A DNA stretch of 64,000 nucleotides, from contig NZ_CP113059.1 in assembly GCF_026625705.1 (NCBI RefSeq), forward strand, positions 2,046,001 to 2,110,000. The letters run 5' to 3'. The notes beneath the pieces were generated by a model. That model made no database searches, was not told where the DNA came from, and saw nothing but the letters and a program-made list of their open reading frames with translations. Origin of the DNA: Pedobacter sp. SL55. Lineage in GTDB: Bacteria > Bacteroidota > Bacteroidia > Sphingobacteriales > Sphingobacteriaceae. A program made the translations under genes and the position numbers. Shown piece by piece: positions 48,758 through 58,281 of the stretch. Each line of letters opens with the position of its first letter. Positions within the stretch are counted from its first letter, which is position 1.

Positions 48758-49411
48758 ATGAAATTAAAAGTTATAATTACCGGAGGGAACGGCCTAGTGG
48801 GCCAAGGCGTGCTGCTCAAGTGTCTCGAAAGTGATGAAATAAGCGAAGTGTTATTAGTGGGGCGTTGGTCTAGCGATATTACGCACCCTAAATTAACAGA
48901 GTTGATTATACCAGATCTGTTAGACTTAGATTGCTACGAGCATTTGTTGGTGGGCTATCATGCTTGTTTTTACTGTTCTAGAATTGTGCCTGTAGAGGCA
49001 GATGAAGAGAGTTACTCGAAATTTACAACGCATACTGCATTGGGTTTTGCCTCCCAAATATTAGTGCTTAATCCTAACATCGTATTCTGTTTCTTATCTA
49101 GAAGCAAGGCTACAGATGGGAAATTAACTGCCGATGCCAAAACCGCTTGTATGGTAGAGGCGGCATTGAGTAAACTTATTTTTAGGAAATTATTCTTTTT
49201 TAGAACCAACTTGGTTGCTCCGCTGGCCCGTCAGAGAAATTTAAGCTTTTGGCAGCGCTTATTGGCATTTGGCTATCCTTTGTTAAAGTTTTTGGTGCCA
49301 AATAGAATTAACACGTCAGCGGAGGTAGGTCTAGCTATGATTAGGGCCCTCATTACGGAAACAGAAAGAAGAGCTTTAGGCGCTAGGGAGATACGAGCCT
49401 TAGCATCATGA
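48758..49411 (+). CDS. NAD(P)-binding Rossmann-fold epimerase/reductase-like protein
   Basis: 217 residues. N-terminal KVIITGGNGLVGQGVLLKCL has the G-x-x-G-x-x-G nucleotide motif of atypical/extended short-chain dehydrogenases, followed by VLLVGRWSSD. The C-terminal half (FFRTNLVAPLARQRNLSFWQ) matches small NAD-dependent epimerase/dehydratase-like proteins of Bacteroidota. The Tyr-x-x-x-Lys catalytic pair is not obvious. Cytoplasmic; physiological substrate unknown. It starts 43 nt after the PorE-like gene on the same strand, but the role seems unrelated. Confidence 0.8.
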   Translation: MKLKVIITGGNGLVGQGVLLKCLESDEISEVLLVGRWSSDITHPKLTELIIPDLLDLDCYEHLLVGYHACFYCSRIVPVEADEESYSKFTTHTALGFASQILVLNPNIVFCFLSRSKATDGKLTADAKTACMVEAALSKLIFRKLFFFRTNLVAPLARQRNLSFWQRLLAFGYPLLKFLVPNRINTSAEVGLAMIRALITETERRALGAREIRALAS

Positions 49412-49632
49412 TGTACTTTTAAGCAATAGTTTTAGAAAATAGTGGGTTTTTGTAGTGTGCTTTTTGTTTTTGGTAACCGTATGGTGCACTAGCAGGAAAT
49501 TGGTGGTTATGTTGGTTTTTCAAGAGCAATCTTTTTTTGAGTAGTTTGCGGCCACGCCTATTTATTGTCGCAATACTTTAATCGTCAATATGTAATTGGG
49601 GTCTAGTTACAAGTTAAAAGTGTTTTTTGGGT

Positions 49633-52600
49633 TTACTTAAAATTTCTGCCCTCATGAAAAACCTGCTCACCCATGGTTGTAGGAATATTCTTGGTTTTAT
49701 TGTGGTGCAATAATTGCAATAGCTTATTGTAATTGTAGCAACGCTCGGCTACAACATGCACCACTTCTCCTTGGCGTTGTATTTTTCCTTCTACCATTAG
49801 CAATTTAGCACCTAAAATTTCTTTACGATAGCGGTTAAAAAGGTTTTGGTAGATTACCAAATTAGAAATGCCTGTTTCGTCTTCAATAGTAATAAAACAA
49901 ATGCCGCTTGCTGTGCTTCGGGGCGTTGGCGCACCAAAATAAGTCCCGCTACTTTAATGCGCTCTCCATCTTTAGCAAGGTTTGCTTTGTTGGTGCTTAA
50001 TACCCTAAGCAGATCAAGTTCTCTACGTATAAAGCTAATGGGATGCGCCTTTAGCGAAAGTCCAACATGGGCGTAATCATGCAGTACGTGTTGGGCAGGT
50101 GGCATCAATGGGAGGGTAATTTGCGTTTCGTGCTGGCTGTTATCTGCTTTGCCCTCAAATAAGGCAATAGGCCTGTCGTGCAAGGCGCTAATTTGCCAAA
50201 GAGCTGTTCGCCTATCCATGCCCATGCTGTTAAAGGCATCGGCATCAGCTAATTTTTCTAGGGTGTTTTGGCTAAGGCCTATATCGCGTAAACTGGCCAA
50301 ACTTTGGTAGCCGTTTTTGCGGTGCACAACCAATCGCTCTATCTCTTCTTTTGCTAAGCCTTTGGCCTGCCTAAAGCCTAGCCTAATGGCGTAAAACTTA
50401 TTAACTTTGGTTTCTAAAGTGTTGTCCCAGGTAGAATGATTTATATCTATGGGCAGTACGGTTACGCCATGTTTTTTGGCATCTATTACAATTTGTGCGG
50501 GTTGATAAAATCCCATGGGCATACTGTTGAGCAGGGCAGTAGCAAATACATCTGGGTAAAAACATTTGAGGTAGCTAGAAACGTAAACCAACAGTGCAAA
50601 GCTGGCCGCATGGCTTTCGGGGAAGCCATAGCCACCAAAGCCTTCAATCTGTTTAAATAGGCGTTCGGCAAAGTCAGGTTGGTAGCCTTTTTTAGCCATC
50701 CCATTAAGCAGCTTTTGTTTAAAATCGGTTACCTTGCCTACGGCTTTAAAAGTGGCCATGCTTCTTCTCAGTTCGTCGGCCTCTGTGGGGCTAAAACCGG
50801 CGGCCACAATGGCCACCTCCATAGCCTGCTCCTGAAATAGGGGTACACCGTAGGTTTTGCCCAGTATTTCTTCCAGTTCTTTTTTTGGATATTCTACCGC
50901 TTCTTCCCCGTTTCTTCGTCTTAGGTAAGGATGCACCATATCGCCCTGTATTGGTCCTGGGCGTACAATGGCTACTTCTATGACCAAATCATAAAATTTT
51001 TGTGGTTTAAGTCTTGGCAGCATAGACATTTGTGCACGGCTTTCGATCTGGAACACGCCCAGCGTGTCTGCTTTGCTAATCATTTGGTATACCTCGTTAC
51101 CCTCTTTATGGGGGATATTGTGCAAGTTATAGTCTTTATGATAATGCTGCTTGGCCAAAGTAAAAGCTTTGCGGATACAAGTGAGCATGCCGAGTGCCAG
51201 CACATCTACCTTTAAAAAACCCAAAGCCTCAATGTCATCTTTATTCCATTCTATGCAAGTGCGGTTTTCCATGCGGGCGTTAAGGGTAGGGCATAGCTCG
51301 GTAAGTTTACCTTGGGTGATGATAAAACCGCCTGTATGTTGGCCTAATTGCCTCGGGAAGCCTACCATTTGCACCGTAAGTTCTAGTGTTTTTTTTAACA
51401 AAGGATCTTCTGGGTTTAGGCCATAAGCTACTAAGCGCTCCCGATCAAAACCCTCATCGTAGTGGCTGCTTACCGTTGCCGAAAGAATGTTGAGCGTGTC
51501 GGTAGATAGCCCCATTGCCTTGCCTACATCTCTCACGGCTCCTTTACTGTGTAGCTGCGTTACGGTAGCAACAATGGCCGCCCGGTCCCTGCCATATTTT
51601 TCGTAGATGTACTGCATTACCTCTTCTCGCCTTTCATGTTCAAAATCTACATCAATATCGGGCGGTTCGTTACGGGCATCAGACATGAAACGGGCAAAAA
51701 GCAAGTTAATCTCTGTAGGGTTTACAGAAGTAATGCCCAAGCAAAAACAAATTACCGAATTGGCCGCAGAGCCTCTGCCTTGGCAAAGAATATCGCGACT
51801 GCGGGCAAAACGAACAAAATCATGTACGGTAAGAAAATAAGCAGCATAATTCTTACGGGCCACAAACGAAAGTTCGTAGTTAATGGTGTTCACTATTTTG
51901 TCGGGAATTTGCTCGCCAAATTTTTCTTTGGCTCCTTTCCAGGTAAGGTGTATTAACTCTTCCTGTGGGGTCCTGCCTTCGCTGGTCAGCTCTTCGGGAT
52001 AAATGTATTTGAGCTCATCTAACGAGAATTGGCACTTTTGGGCAATGAGGTTGGCATTGGTTATGGCTTCTGGATACTTTCTAAAAAGGCGCTGCATTTC
52101 TTCAATGGGCTTTAAGTAGCGCTCGGCATTTTCATGCAGCCTATAGCCCGCATTGTAAATGGTGCATTTTTCTCTCACACAGGTAAGGATATCTTGCAAT
52201 TGCCTGCGCTGTGCATCATGATAATGCACATCATTGGTGGCCACTAAAGGAATGGCTAACTGCTCACTCAGTTGGGCTATCCTAAACATCCGTTTTTGGT
52301 CTAGCCCGCTATAGCTGCTATTTATGGACAGGTATAGCTGGTTGCCTAAAGCCTCTTTATAGTCACTCAAATGGTTTTTAAAATCGCTATCAAAATCGAA
52401 ATCTTGGTTAAGGGCAATGGGGGCAACGGCTATAAAAAGAAGATTGTTGCAATGCGCCCACACATCTGCTTGGTATAAATGGCATTGCCCTTTTTCGGCC
52501 CTGCTATTGCCCAAGCTTAGTAATGCCGCTAGGTTACCATATCCATTTTTATTGATAGGGTAGGCCAACAAGTCTGGCCCATCTAATAAAGCCAGTTTAG

Positions 52601-52793
52601 CTGCCGGAATAAGTTTAATAGGATGTTTTCTGGTGGCTACATGGGCCCGTACAATACCTGCCAAAGTATTTTTATCGGTAATGGCTATTTTGGTATAGCC
52701 TAATGCTGCCGCTTTTTCTACCAGTTCTTCGGGATGCGAAGCTCCACGTAGGAAGCTGAAATTGCTGGTTACTTCTAATGCAGAATACTCCAT
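49633..52793 (-). pseudogene. dnaE2: Error-prone DNA polymerase DnaE2 (ImuC), frameshift near the 3' end
   Basis: C-family translesion polymerase of the ImuABC mutasome. N-terminal PHP domain (NFSFLRGASHPEELVEKAAA), polymerase core with catalytic aspartates in PDIDVDFEHERR (D379, D381, D383), GQHTGGFIIT, FQIESRAQMSMLPRL, VRPGPIQGDMVHPYLRRR, then a helix-hairpin-helix region and a C-terminal OB-fold start (GLILVRQRPEAQQA). The frame is lost at 49904-49905 (two C, two G on the coding strand): adding one base gives AGICFITIEDETGISNLVIY and continues to 49633, for about 1,053 residues, the usual family length. As written it stops after 979 residues, truncating the OB fold. Lies 3 nt downstream of imuB. 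Confidence 0.93.
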
Positions 52794-52796
52794 GTG

Positions 52797-54293
52797 TTAA
52801 GCAAAATAACCGTGAATAAACCATTGTGCAGCCTTGTTGCTGTGGTAATGTCCTAATCTAAATATCCAATAACGCTGGCCTTTTTCATCTTCTACGCCAT
52901 AATAATCGCGATGTAGGCCTTCTGTTAGCCACCATTCGCGTTCAATGCGCTCTGGGCCATCCGCTTTAACAATTCGGTGCACTTCGCCTTTGTAGCTAAA
53001 GTTCATGGGCGGGTAATCGGGAATGGGCGCACTTACCTGTATAGGCTCGGGCTGGTTAAGCAGTACCGTAGGCCGTGGCTTATGTAAAGGCCAAGCAATT
53101 TCTGCCTGTTGTGTAACATCGCTCACGGCTTTTATGCTATGCTCTGGCCAATGGTTTGCCTGTGGCAGGTATCTTCTTACCGCATTTTTGCCCGCCTTAA
53201 TGCTAATGCGGTCTAGCAATTCCGAAATTTCGGTAAGCTTGGTTTGTTGCGCTACCTGCCATAGGGCTTCCTGCTGTTGTGGCAGGCGCTCTACTTTTGA
53301 AGCTTCCATTACAAAAAGTTCTATGCCCAAATCGGGTTCGAGCTGGTTAATTTTAAGTTCAAATAACTTAAAAAGATGTTTGATATGAATAGAAGGCTGG
53401 TTGGTACCTATGCTAATTTGCTGTAATTTGCCATCTAGGCGATAGGTTTTTAACACCGCACTCCTTAGTCCCAAGTCTTTTTTTTGCAGTTGAGTACAAA
53501 GTTTTTCCAATAATTTTTCTACGGCAATGGCAATTCCATTTGCCGTTTGTATGGGTTCTAGGCATGGTAGTCTTTCTTGGTAAGGATGAGGTTCTTCAAT
53601 GGCTACAAAAGTTTCGTGCTGGTAGCCTAGGGCTTGGCCAATGCGTAAGTTAATTTCGTCTCCAAAACGCCTCCTTAAAGTGTTGGGTGCAATACGGATA
53701 AAACTTTCGATATGATGAAAGCCCAATTTGGCCAAGCGCTCTACAATAGCTACGTCTAAGCGTAAAGCTTGTGGCGGCAGTGGTAAAAGTGCTGCTAGCT
53801 GTTGCTTGGGTGCTATTATTTGTTGATTGCCATAATGTACCATGGCCCAGGCAGCACCTATGGTATCTGCTATGGCTATTTTAAGTTGATAGTGCTCGGC
53901 CAGTCTTTTGCTAATGGCCTGTAGGTAGGTAGCTTCGTTTTTCCAAAGGTGGGTACAGCCAGCTACCTCTAGTAATAAGCCATCTGGTGGTACCAAGGCC
54001 ACATAGGGCGTAAAACGGATGCACCAGTGTGCCAGTGCCATTAAACACTCTTCTACTGCCTGCGTCTGGTAGCTAAAAGCCTGTAGCGATGGCAAGCTAA
54101 TGCGTGCATCGGCCAATGGCATGTTTGGGCGCAAACCCAATTGTTGGGCTTCGTAGCTCACATTTATAATCCATTGTTTATTGCGTTCTTGGCTAACTAG
54201 GGCATAGGGTTGCCCTTTTAGCACTTGCTGATGAATTGCCAGCGCATCGCAGCCCAAATGCGGAAACCATATTGCTACATAACGCTTGTTCAT
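52797..54293 (-). CDS. imuB: ImuB-type Y-family polymerase-like protein
   Basis: 498 residues, Y-family polymerase fold of the ImuB group. N-terminus KRYVAIWFPHLGCDALAIHQ aligns with the palm start of Y-family polymerases but lacks the metal-binding acidic residues (active enzymes have D-x-D in this position), as known for ImuB, which acts as an adaptor linking DnaE2 to the beta clamp. Also visible: EAQQLGLRPNMPLADAR (about 48-65), ALLPLPPQALRL, HHIESFIRIAPNTLRRRFG (helix-hairpin-helix) and a C-terminal domain ending WWLTEGLHRDYYGVEDEKG. Starts within the last 4 nt of imuA (ATGA overlap) and ends 3 nt before dnaE2: a translationally coupled SOS-type operon. Confidence 0.93.
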   Translation of the reverse strand: MNKRYVAIWFPHLGCDALAIHQQVLKGQPYALVSQERNKQWIINVSYEAQQLGLRPNMPLADARISLPSLQAFSYQTQAVEECLMALAHWCIRFTPYVALVPPDGLLLEVAGCTHLWKNEATYLQAISKRLAEHYQLKIAIADTIGAAWAMVHYGNQQIIAPKQQLAALLPLPPQALRLDVAIVERLAKLGFHHIESFIRIAPNTLRRRFGDEINLRIGQALGYQHETFVAIEEPHPYQERLPCLEPIQTANGIAIAVEKLLEKLCTQLQKKDLGLRSAVLKTYRLDGKLQQISIGTNQPSIHIKHLFKLFELKINQLEPDLGIELFVMEASKVERLPQQQEALWQVAQQTKLTEISELLDRISIKAGKNAVRRYLPQANHWPEHSIKAVSDVTQQAEIAWPLHKPRPTVLLNQPEPIQVSAPIPDYPPMNFSYKGEVHRIVKADGPERIEREWWLTEGLHRDYYGVEDEKGQRYWIFRLGHYHSNKAAQWFIHGYFA

Positions 54294-55024
54294 GAGCCCC
54301 CCGCTTGTGATAAAGATAGGGGCATTGCCCTTTTTTTAGCAGTATAGAACTGGCCATTGCGCCAGCCCATGTTAAAACTTGCCGTATTGCCATTGCGTAC
54401 TTTTAAGAGGGCTATCTGCCAGCGGGCAAAACCTATGCCGGGCAGTTCATCTTCGTTTTCGCTCATTATAGGGGTAATTAGCCACCTCGCCGCACAGGCC
54501 GTAGCGGTAATATGCTCGGCATTGGTGCGTAACATAAAGCCTGTAACTCCGCTTTTTTCTACGGTAAGCTGTAAGCGTTGCGATTGCGCAAAGGTAATGC
54601 CTTCTACCTCGCTAATTACGCCATTTAGGCTTTTGCATTTTAGCGCTTCTTCGGTAGCCCAAAGAATATCTCTCGGTTTGCTGAGGTTGATAAAAATTAA
54701 CTGTTGGGGCAGGATGCCGAAAACTGGTAGGCTGGGGGCAAATATTTGGCGCTGTTTGCCAATCCAAACATACATGCCTGTACTGCCCTCTAGTTTAGCC
54801 AGCAAGGCCAGTATAAAAGCGCTGGTGCAGGCGGTATGTTCTGGTTTTGTGCTTACAAACTCGTGAATGGTACCCGTAGGAAAGCTATGGTTGGGGAAGT
54901 GCCGCTCTAAAAAAGGAAGCCCTAGTTTGGTGCTTGTATCATGGAGGGGTTTGGTTCGTCCCTCCATCTCCAAAAGTTGCTTGCGAAGACGTTCTACGGT
55001 ATTTTGGAGTGGTTGTTGTCTCAT
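54290..55024 (-). CDS. imuA: ImuA (SulA/RecA-like) protein of the mutasome cassette
   Basis: 244 residues; RecA/SulA-like protein of translesion cassettes. N-terminal helix (QNTVERLRKQLLEMEGRT), GTIHEFVSTKPEHTACTSAF at about 50-70, MYVWIGKQRQIFAPSLPVFG, INLSKPRDILWATEEALKC and a C-terminal segment RWLITPIMSENEDELPGIGF with ARWQIALLKVRNG. The P-loop of true RecA is not evident, as in other ImuA of this phylum. First gene of the imuA-imuB-dnaE2 operon. Upstream are three TTAGTAA-type sites that may bind a repressor. Role: required for damage-induced mutagenesis together with ImuB and DnaE2, from knowledge of the family. Confidence 0.88.
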   Translation of the reverse strand: MRQQPLQNTVERLRKQLLEMEGRTKPLHDTSTKLGLPFLERHFPNHSFPTGTIHEFVSTKPEHTACTSAFILALLAKLEGSTGMYVWIGKQRQIFAPSLPVFGILPQQLIFINLSKPRDILWATEEALKCKSLNGVISEVEGITFAQSQRLQLTVEKSGVTGFMLRTNAEHITATACAARWLITPIMSENEDELPGIGFARWQIALLKVRNGNTASFNMGWRNGQFYTAKKRAMPLSLSQAGGS

Positions 55025-55029
55025 TTTAA

Positions 55030-55070
55030 TTACTAATTATTTTAGTAAAATTAGATAAAAATTTTAGTAA
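55030..55070. promoter_or_regulatory. Putative operator upstream of imuA
   Basis: TTACTAA (55030-55036) and TTAGTAA (55042-55048) form a 7-bp inverted repeat around 5 nt; another TTAGTAA lies at 55064-55070, 22 nt after the second. The block begins 6 nt before the imuA start codon. It could be a LexA- or XRE/S24-type binding site; the regulator is not in the window. Confidence 0.45.
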
Positions 55071-55234
55071 TTAAAAATGTGAGTGCTCTTTTTGGTCATA
55101 AAGGCTAGCGAAACATGCCAACAGCAATGCAGCTGCAATTACAATAGTGTTTTTACTAACACTTCTGTTGTCATCTACAGGTAATACCAGCAATCGCATT
55201 AAACGAAGTTGGTATTTTTTTCTACTAATCCTAT

Positions 55235-55242
55235 TACCTTTG
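55235..55242 (+). promoter_or_regulatory. TAnnTTTG box directly before the VF530-type gene
   Basis: TACCTTTG matches the -7 consensus, with a TTG 23 nt upstream at 55209, but it ends only 3 nt before the ATG. If real, the transcript would be nearly leaderless. Confidence 0.4.
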
Positions 55243-55245
55243 TGT

Positions 55246-55470
55246 ATGTCTATTACAGCGCAAAAGAATAATCCATTACATGGTAAAACATTAGCCTACG
55301 TGGTTACCCAGCTAAGCGAGCATTATGGCTGGGCCGAATTAGGATACCTTTTGCGGTTCAATTGTTTTATCAAAGATCCGAGTGTAAACTCTAGCTTAAA
55401 ATTTTTGCGTAAAAACGAATGGGCCCGAAAACAAGTTGAACAATTGTATGTAGATACTTTCTCAGCATAG
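55246..55470 (+). CDS. VF530 family (DUF2132) small DNA-binding-like protein
   Basis: 74 residues from the ATG at 55246 (a longer in-frame start exists, but homologues begin close to here). Signatures: [58 protein letters not shown]. This is the compact helical VF530 family, structurally known, with suggested DNA-binding fold but no defined function. It is divergent from imuA and 5 nt before the ThuA gene, with which it may be co-transcribed. Confidence 0.9.
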   Translation: MSITAQKNNPLHGKTLAYVVTQLSEHYGWAELGYLLRFNCFIKDPSVNSSLKFLRKNEWARKQVEQLYVDTFSA

Positions 55471-55475
55471 CAGGT

Positions 55476-56204
55476 ATGAAATTTTTACTCACTACTTTTA
55501 CGGCATTGATGCTTTTTTTAAACATTGATGCATCGGCCATAGCCAGCAAAAGAGGCAAAATCTTGATATTTTCTTTAACCAAAAGCTATAGGCATAAATC
55601 CATAGCAGATGGCATTTTGGCCATTAAAAAGCTAGCTCTGGCAAATAATTTCGACGTAGACACGTCAGAAAATGTGGCCGCTTTTACCAAAGAGAATTTG
55701 AAACAATATCAAACCTTGGTTTTCTTAAATCCTACTGGTTCTAATGTTTTTAGTGATGAACAAAAGCAAGCCTTAAAAACTTATATCAATAATGGAGGAG
55801 GCTTATTGGGCATACATGCGGCAACAGATTTTTGCTTTGAGTGGGAGTGGTACGGCAAATTGATTGGGGCTTTTTTTACTAACCATCCTAAAGTGCAGCA
55901 AGCAAAGCTGATCTCGGTAAAGCCAAAAGATAAGCTGATGAAAGGAATGCCCCAAAGTTGGTTGCATACTGATGAATGGTATAATTTTAAGTCGTTTAAT
56001 AAAGACGTAACGGTTTTGGTAAAGGTAGATGAAACCTCTTACGAAGGTGGTAAAATGGATAACGAGCATCCCATAGTATGGTACCACAAATTTGAAGGTG
56101 GTAGGGTATTTTATACGGGCTTGGGCCATACCGAGGCAGCCTATTCAGATCCACTTTTTCTTAAACAACTGCTGGCTGGCCTTAAATGGACGATGCGTAA
56201 ATAA
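55476..56204 (+). CDS. Secreted ThuA-domain (class I glutamine amidotransferase-like) protein
   Basis: 242 residues. Signal peptide MKFLLTTFTALMLFLNIDAS, then a ThuA (trehalose utilisation) domain: ILIFSLTKSYRHKSIADGI, TLVFLNPTGSNVFSDEQ, NNGGGLLGIHAATDFCFEWE, GAFFTNHPKVQQ, HPIVWYHKFEGGRVFYTGLG, and a terminal LAGLKWTMRK. Length is normal for stand-alone Bacteroidota ThuA proteins, often periplasmic and linked to carbohydrate or cell-wall turnover; the reaction is unknown. Five nt after the preceding gene. Confidence 0.92.
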   Translation: MKFLLTTFTALMLFLNIDASAIASKRGKILIFSLTKSYRHKSIADGILAIKKLALANNFDVDTSENVAAFTKENLKQYQTLVFLNPTGSNVFSDEQKQALKTYINNGGGLLGIHAATDFCFEWEWYGKLIGAFFTNHPKVQQAKLISVKPKDKLMKGMPQSWLHTDEWYNFKSFNKDVTVLVKVDETSYEGGKMDNEHPIVWYHKFEGGRVFYTGLGHTEAAYSDPLFLKQLLAGLKWTMRK

Positions 56205-56236
56205 TTCATATTTTTGGCGAGTTAATTCTTTTAAAA

Positions 56237-57352
56237 ATGTTTAACCTTAACACAGCTACCATAAAACTTAACTTATTTTTAGCCTTAATAATTGGTGCGT
56301 TTGCAGCTAATGCCCAGCAAAATGCCCATACCTTAGAGTTTAACCTTCAAAAGGCAATCAATAGTTTTAGTGCCAACCAGAACAAGCTCCAAGGCAATGC
56401 CTATGGCGGAGAATTGATTTTCCATTATAACGTAAATAGGGAAGCAAAAAGATGGTCGAGCGATTTGGGAATTAAAAGCATTGATGTAGTTTTTAATTAC
56501 AAACGAATGCACAATATTACCCGTGTAGCGGCGCCTATGAAAGGCGAATTTGGCGACAGCTATGGATTGCTCGGTGGGCTTACCTTTCCTTTAGCCAACA
56601 TTAGCAAAGCCGAACTAGAATTTACCCCTGCTTTTGGTATTTTATATGCTGGCGAATCTTGGTTTAGCAACCAAAACCCTGTGGTGGGCAGCAAGCTTAA
56701 TTTTGGGCTTAAAGCCGGATTGAAATTAAATGTACCTCTCAATGAAAAAACTGCCGTGGCGGCTAACTTAGATGTGCTTCATTATTCTAATGGAGGTACC
56801 CGTGTGCCCAATAACGGCTTAAATGTGGTAAGTGTTGGGCTTAGTGTGGCTAGAGCATTAAATGAAAATATAACTGCTTCAAAACCTAATTTTGAGAAAG
56901 AAGTTTACCAAAAACACACCTTCGATTTGGGAATAAACACGGGTAGAAGAGGAGTATACCAAAGCCGCGATGGTTTGTGGAGAACAGGTTTATATGGCGG
57001 ATATAACTATCGCTTTACCTCTTATCTTGCATTTGGTGCTGGTGTAGATGCGGTGTATTACCACACCATCTACGATGCGAACCGAAATTTAGAAACCTAT
57101 CAATCTAAGGCTTCATCTTTTGATAGATGGCGGGTAGGGGCGGCCATTGGGCCAGATTTGTGGATGGGCAATTTAGCCTTTATGGCCAAATACGGCTATT
57201 ACATTCATTACAATAGCTTGTTGCCAATAAAAACCTATTGGACAGCTGGTGCTAAATATAAACTGAATAACTGGCTGGCTTTACAATCTAAAATATATAT
57301 CCACCAAACCGAAGCTGATTATGTTGGCTTTGGCTTAATGCTTACCAAATAA
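56237..57352 (+). CDS. PagL-like lipid A 3-O-deacylase / acyloxyacyl hydrolase outer-membrane protein
   Basis: 371 residues. Signal peptide (MFNLNTATIKLNLFLALIIG...ANAQ), then alternating beta strands of an outer-membrane barrel. HYSNGGTRVPNNGLN at His182-x-Ser184 matches the catalytic His/Ser motif of PagL-type deacylases (acyloxyacyl hydrolase in Bacteroidota annotation). The protein is about twice the length of PagL, as for the Bacteroidota group; a second half (about 220-371) gives further strands ending YVGFGLMLTK. Expected to remove an acyl chain from lipid A in the outer membrane. The 57355 small gene follows by 2 nt. Confidence 0.78.
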   Translation: MFNLNTATIKLNLFLALIIGAFAANAQQNAHTLEFNLQKAINSFSANQNKLQGNAYGGELIFHYNVNREAKRWSSDLGIKSIDVVFNYKRMHNITRVAAPMKGEFGDSYGLLGGLTFPLANISKAELEFTPAFGILYAGESWFSNQNPVVGSKLNFGLKAGLKLNVPLNEKTAVAANLDVLHYSNGGTRVPNNGLNVVSVGLSVARALNENITASKPNFEKEVYQKHTFDLGINTGRRGVYQSRDGLWRTGLYGGYNYRFTSYLAFGAGVDAVYYHTIYDANRNLETYQSKASSFDRWRVGAAIGPDLWMGNLAFMAKYGYYIHYNSLLPIKTYWTAGAKYKLNNWLALQSKIYIHQTEADYVGFGLMLTK

Positions 57353-57354
57353 CG

Positions 57355-57537
57355 ATGATCAGATTAAACGAAGAAACACCCTTAGATGTGCTTAACGAAA
57401 TTAAGCAAGGAGATTTGGTAACCGATACTTTTAGCAAAACTGGTTTGGTAGAAAGCGTAGCGATGATAGACGATGGCCTTTACAGGGTGTATGAATTTAC
57501 TTTGGTTACGGGAAGGGTAATCAAAGTAAAGAAATAA
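57355..57537 (+). CDS. Small hypothetical protein
   Basis: 60 residues, acidic and soluble, starting 2 nt after the PagL-like stop codon; no signal peptide or membrane segment. It reads as a single small beta-rich domain (GDLVTDTFSKTGLVESVAMI, then YRVYEFTLVTGRVIKVKK). Not recognised. The tight spacing and clean composition support a real gene co-transcribed with the deacylase. Confidence 0.55.
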   Translation: MIRLNEETPLDVLNEIKQGDLVTDTFSKTGLVESVAMIDDGLYRVYEFTLVTGRVIKVKK

Positions 57538-57552
57538 TGCTTTGCTAGTTTT

Positions 57553-58281
57553 TTAGTAAGTTGTAAATGCATCAACAGCATCTTCGGTAATGGTATTTAG
57601 CTCTAACAACTTTCTGGATTTAATCTTCTTCCAAATGGTTTTTGGTTTACCGCCATCTTTAAATGCATTGGTGCCAGTAGAATAATTTGCCTTCATGGTA
57701 GAAAAGTTCATAGTGGAGGAGGCTTCTTCTCCCGTAGAACGGTGCATACTCGATTTGTTATAACCAATGAGTTCAAACTTTTGGTTTTGGTAACGAAAGA
57801 TATAGTCGAAATTATAGATTTCCCAAGCGCCACAACTGTAGAAATTTTGAAAATGTACGGATAATAAGCCTTTAGCTATTTCTATACTTCCGTTTTCGCC
57901 AAATGGATCTTCTAAACAGGGGCTTTCTTCACTGTTTGGAGGCGGAATAAAAGCAGTGTTTTTGGCTGCTAACTCGTAAGTGCCATTTGCCTTTTTAAAT
58001 GCAACAAGCAAGTATCTTGGGTTAGTGTTTAAGGTATCTCCGCCTAGTTTATTAGCATTACTGATGAAGTTTTTTGGATTGGTATGCTCAATTACTAAGG
58101 CCACATCTGGCAAGCCATCTTTGTTTAAATCGCCATTGGCTTGCGCTATTAACTTCCATTTGGCAGGTACAAAATCACTAATTTTTGAAACGCTTTTTTT
58201 GATAGTTGGCTTATCGCTTTGCGCAAAAGACATCGAAAACAAGCTGTTGAATAGTAAAATAAGCAAGCATTTTTTGATCAT
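57553..58281 (-). CDS. Secreted protein, FG-GAP/VCBS-like motif
   Basis: 242 residues. Signal peptide MIKKCLLILLFNSLFSMSFA. A NGDLNKDGLPDVALVIE segment (about 49-65) resembles an FG-GAP/VCBS-type or EF-hand-like calcium motif found in repeat-reporter lipoproteins; the following region (YLLVAFKKANGTYELAAKNT, CLEDPFGENGSIEIAKGLL) matches small secreted proteins of Bacteroidota with no known role. The start overlaps the 3' end of the SanA-like gene by 4 nt (ATGA), so it is translationally coupled to it. Confidence 0.7.
   Translation of the reverse strand: MIKKCLLILLFNSLFSMSFAQSDKPTIKKSVSKISDFVPAKWKLIAQANGDLNKDGLPDVALVIEHTNPKNFISNANKLGGDTLNTNPRYLLVAFKKANGTYELAAKNTAFIPPPNSEESPCLEDPFGENGSIEIAKGLLSVHFQNFYSCGAWEIYNFDYIFRYQNQKFELIGYNKSSMHRSTGEEASSTMNFSTMKANYSTGTNAFKDGGKPKTIWKKIKSRKLLELNTITEDAVDAFTTY

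Noticed and set aside
49633-49860. 75-codon frame as an independent small gene
   Set aside because: Its sequence continues the DnaE2 OB-fold in another frame, so it is the frameshifted end of dnaE2 and not a separate gene.
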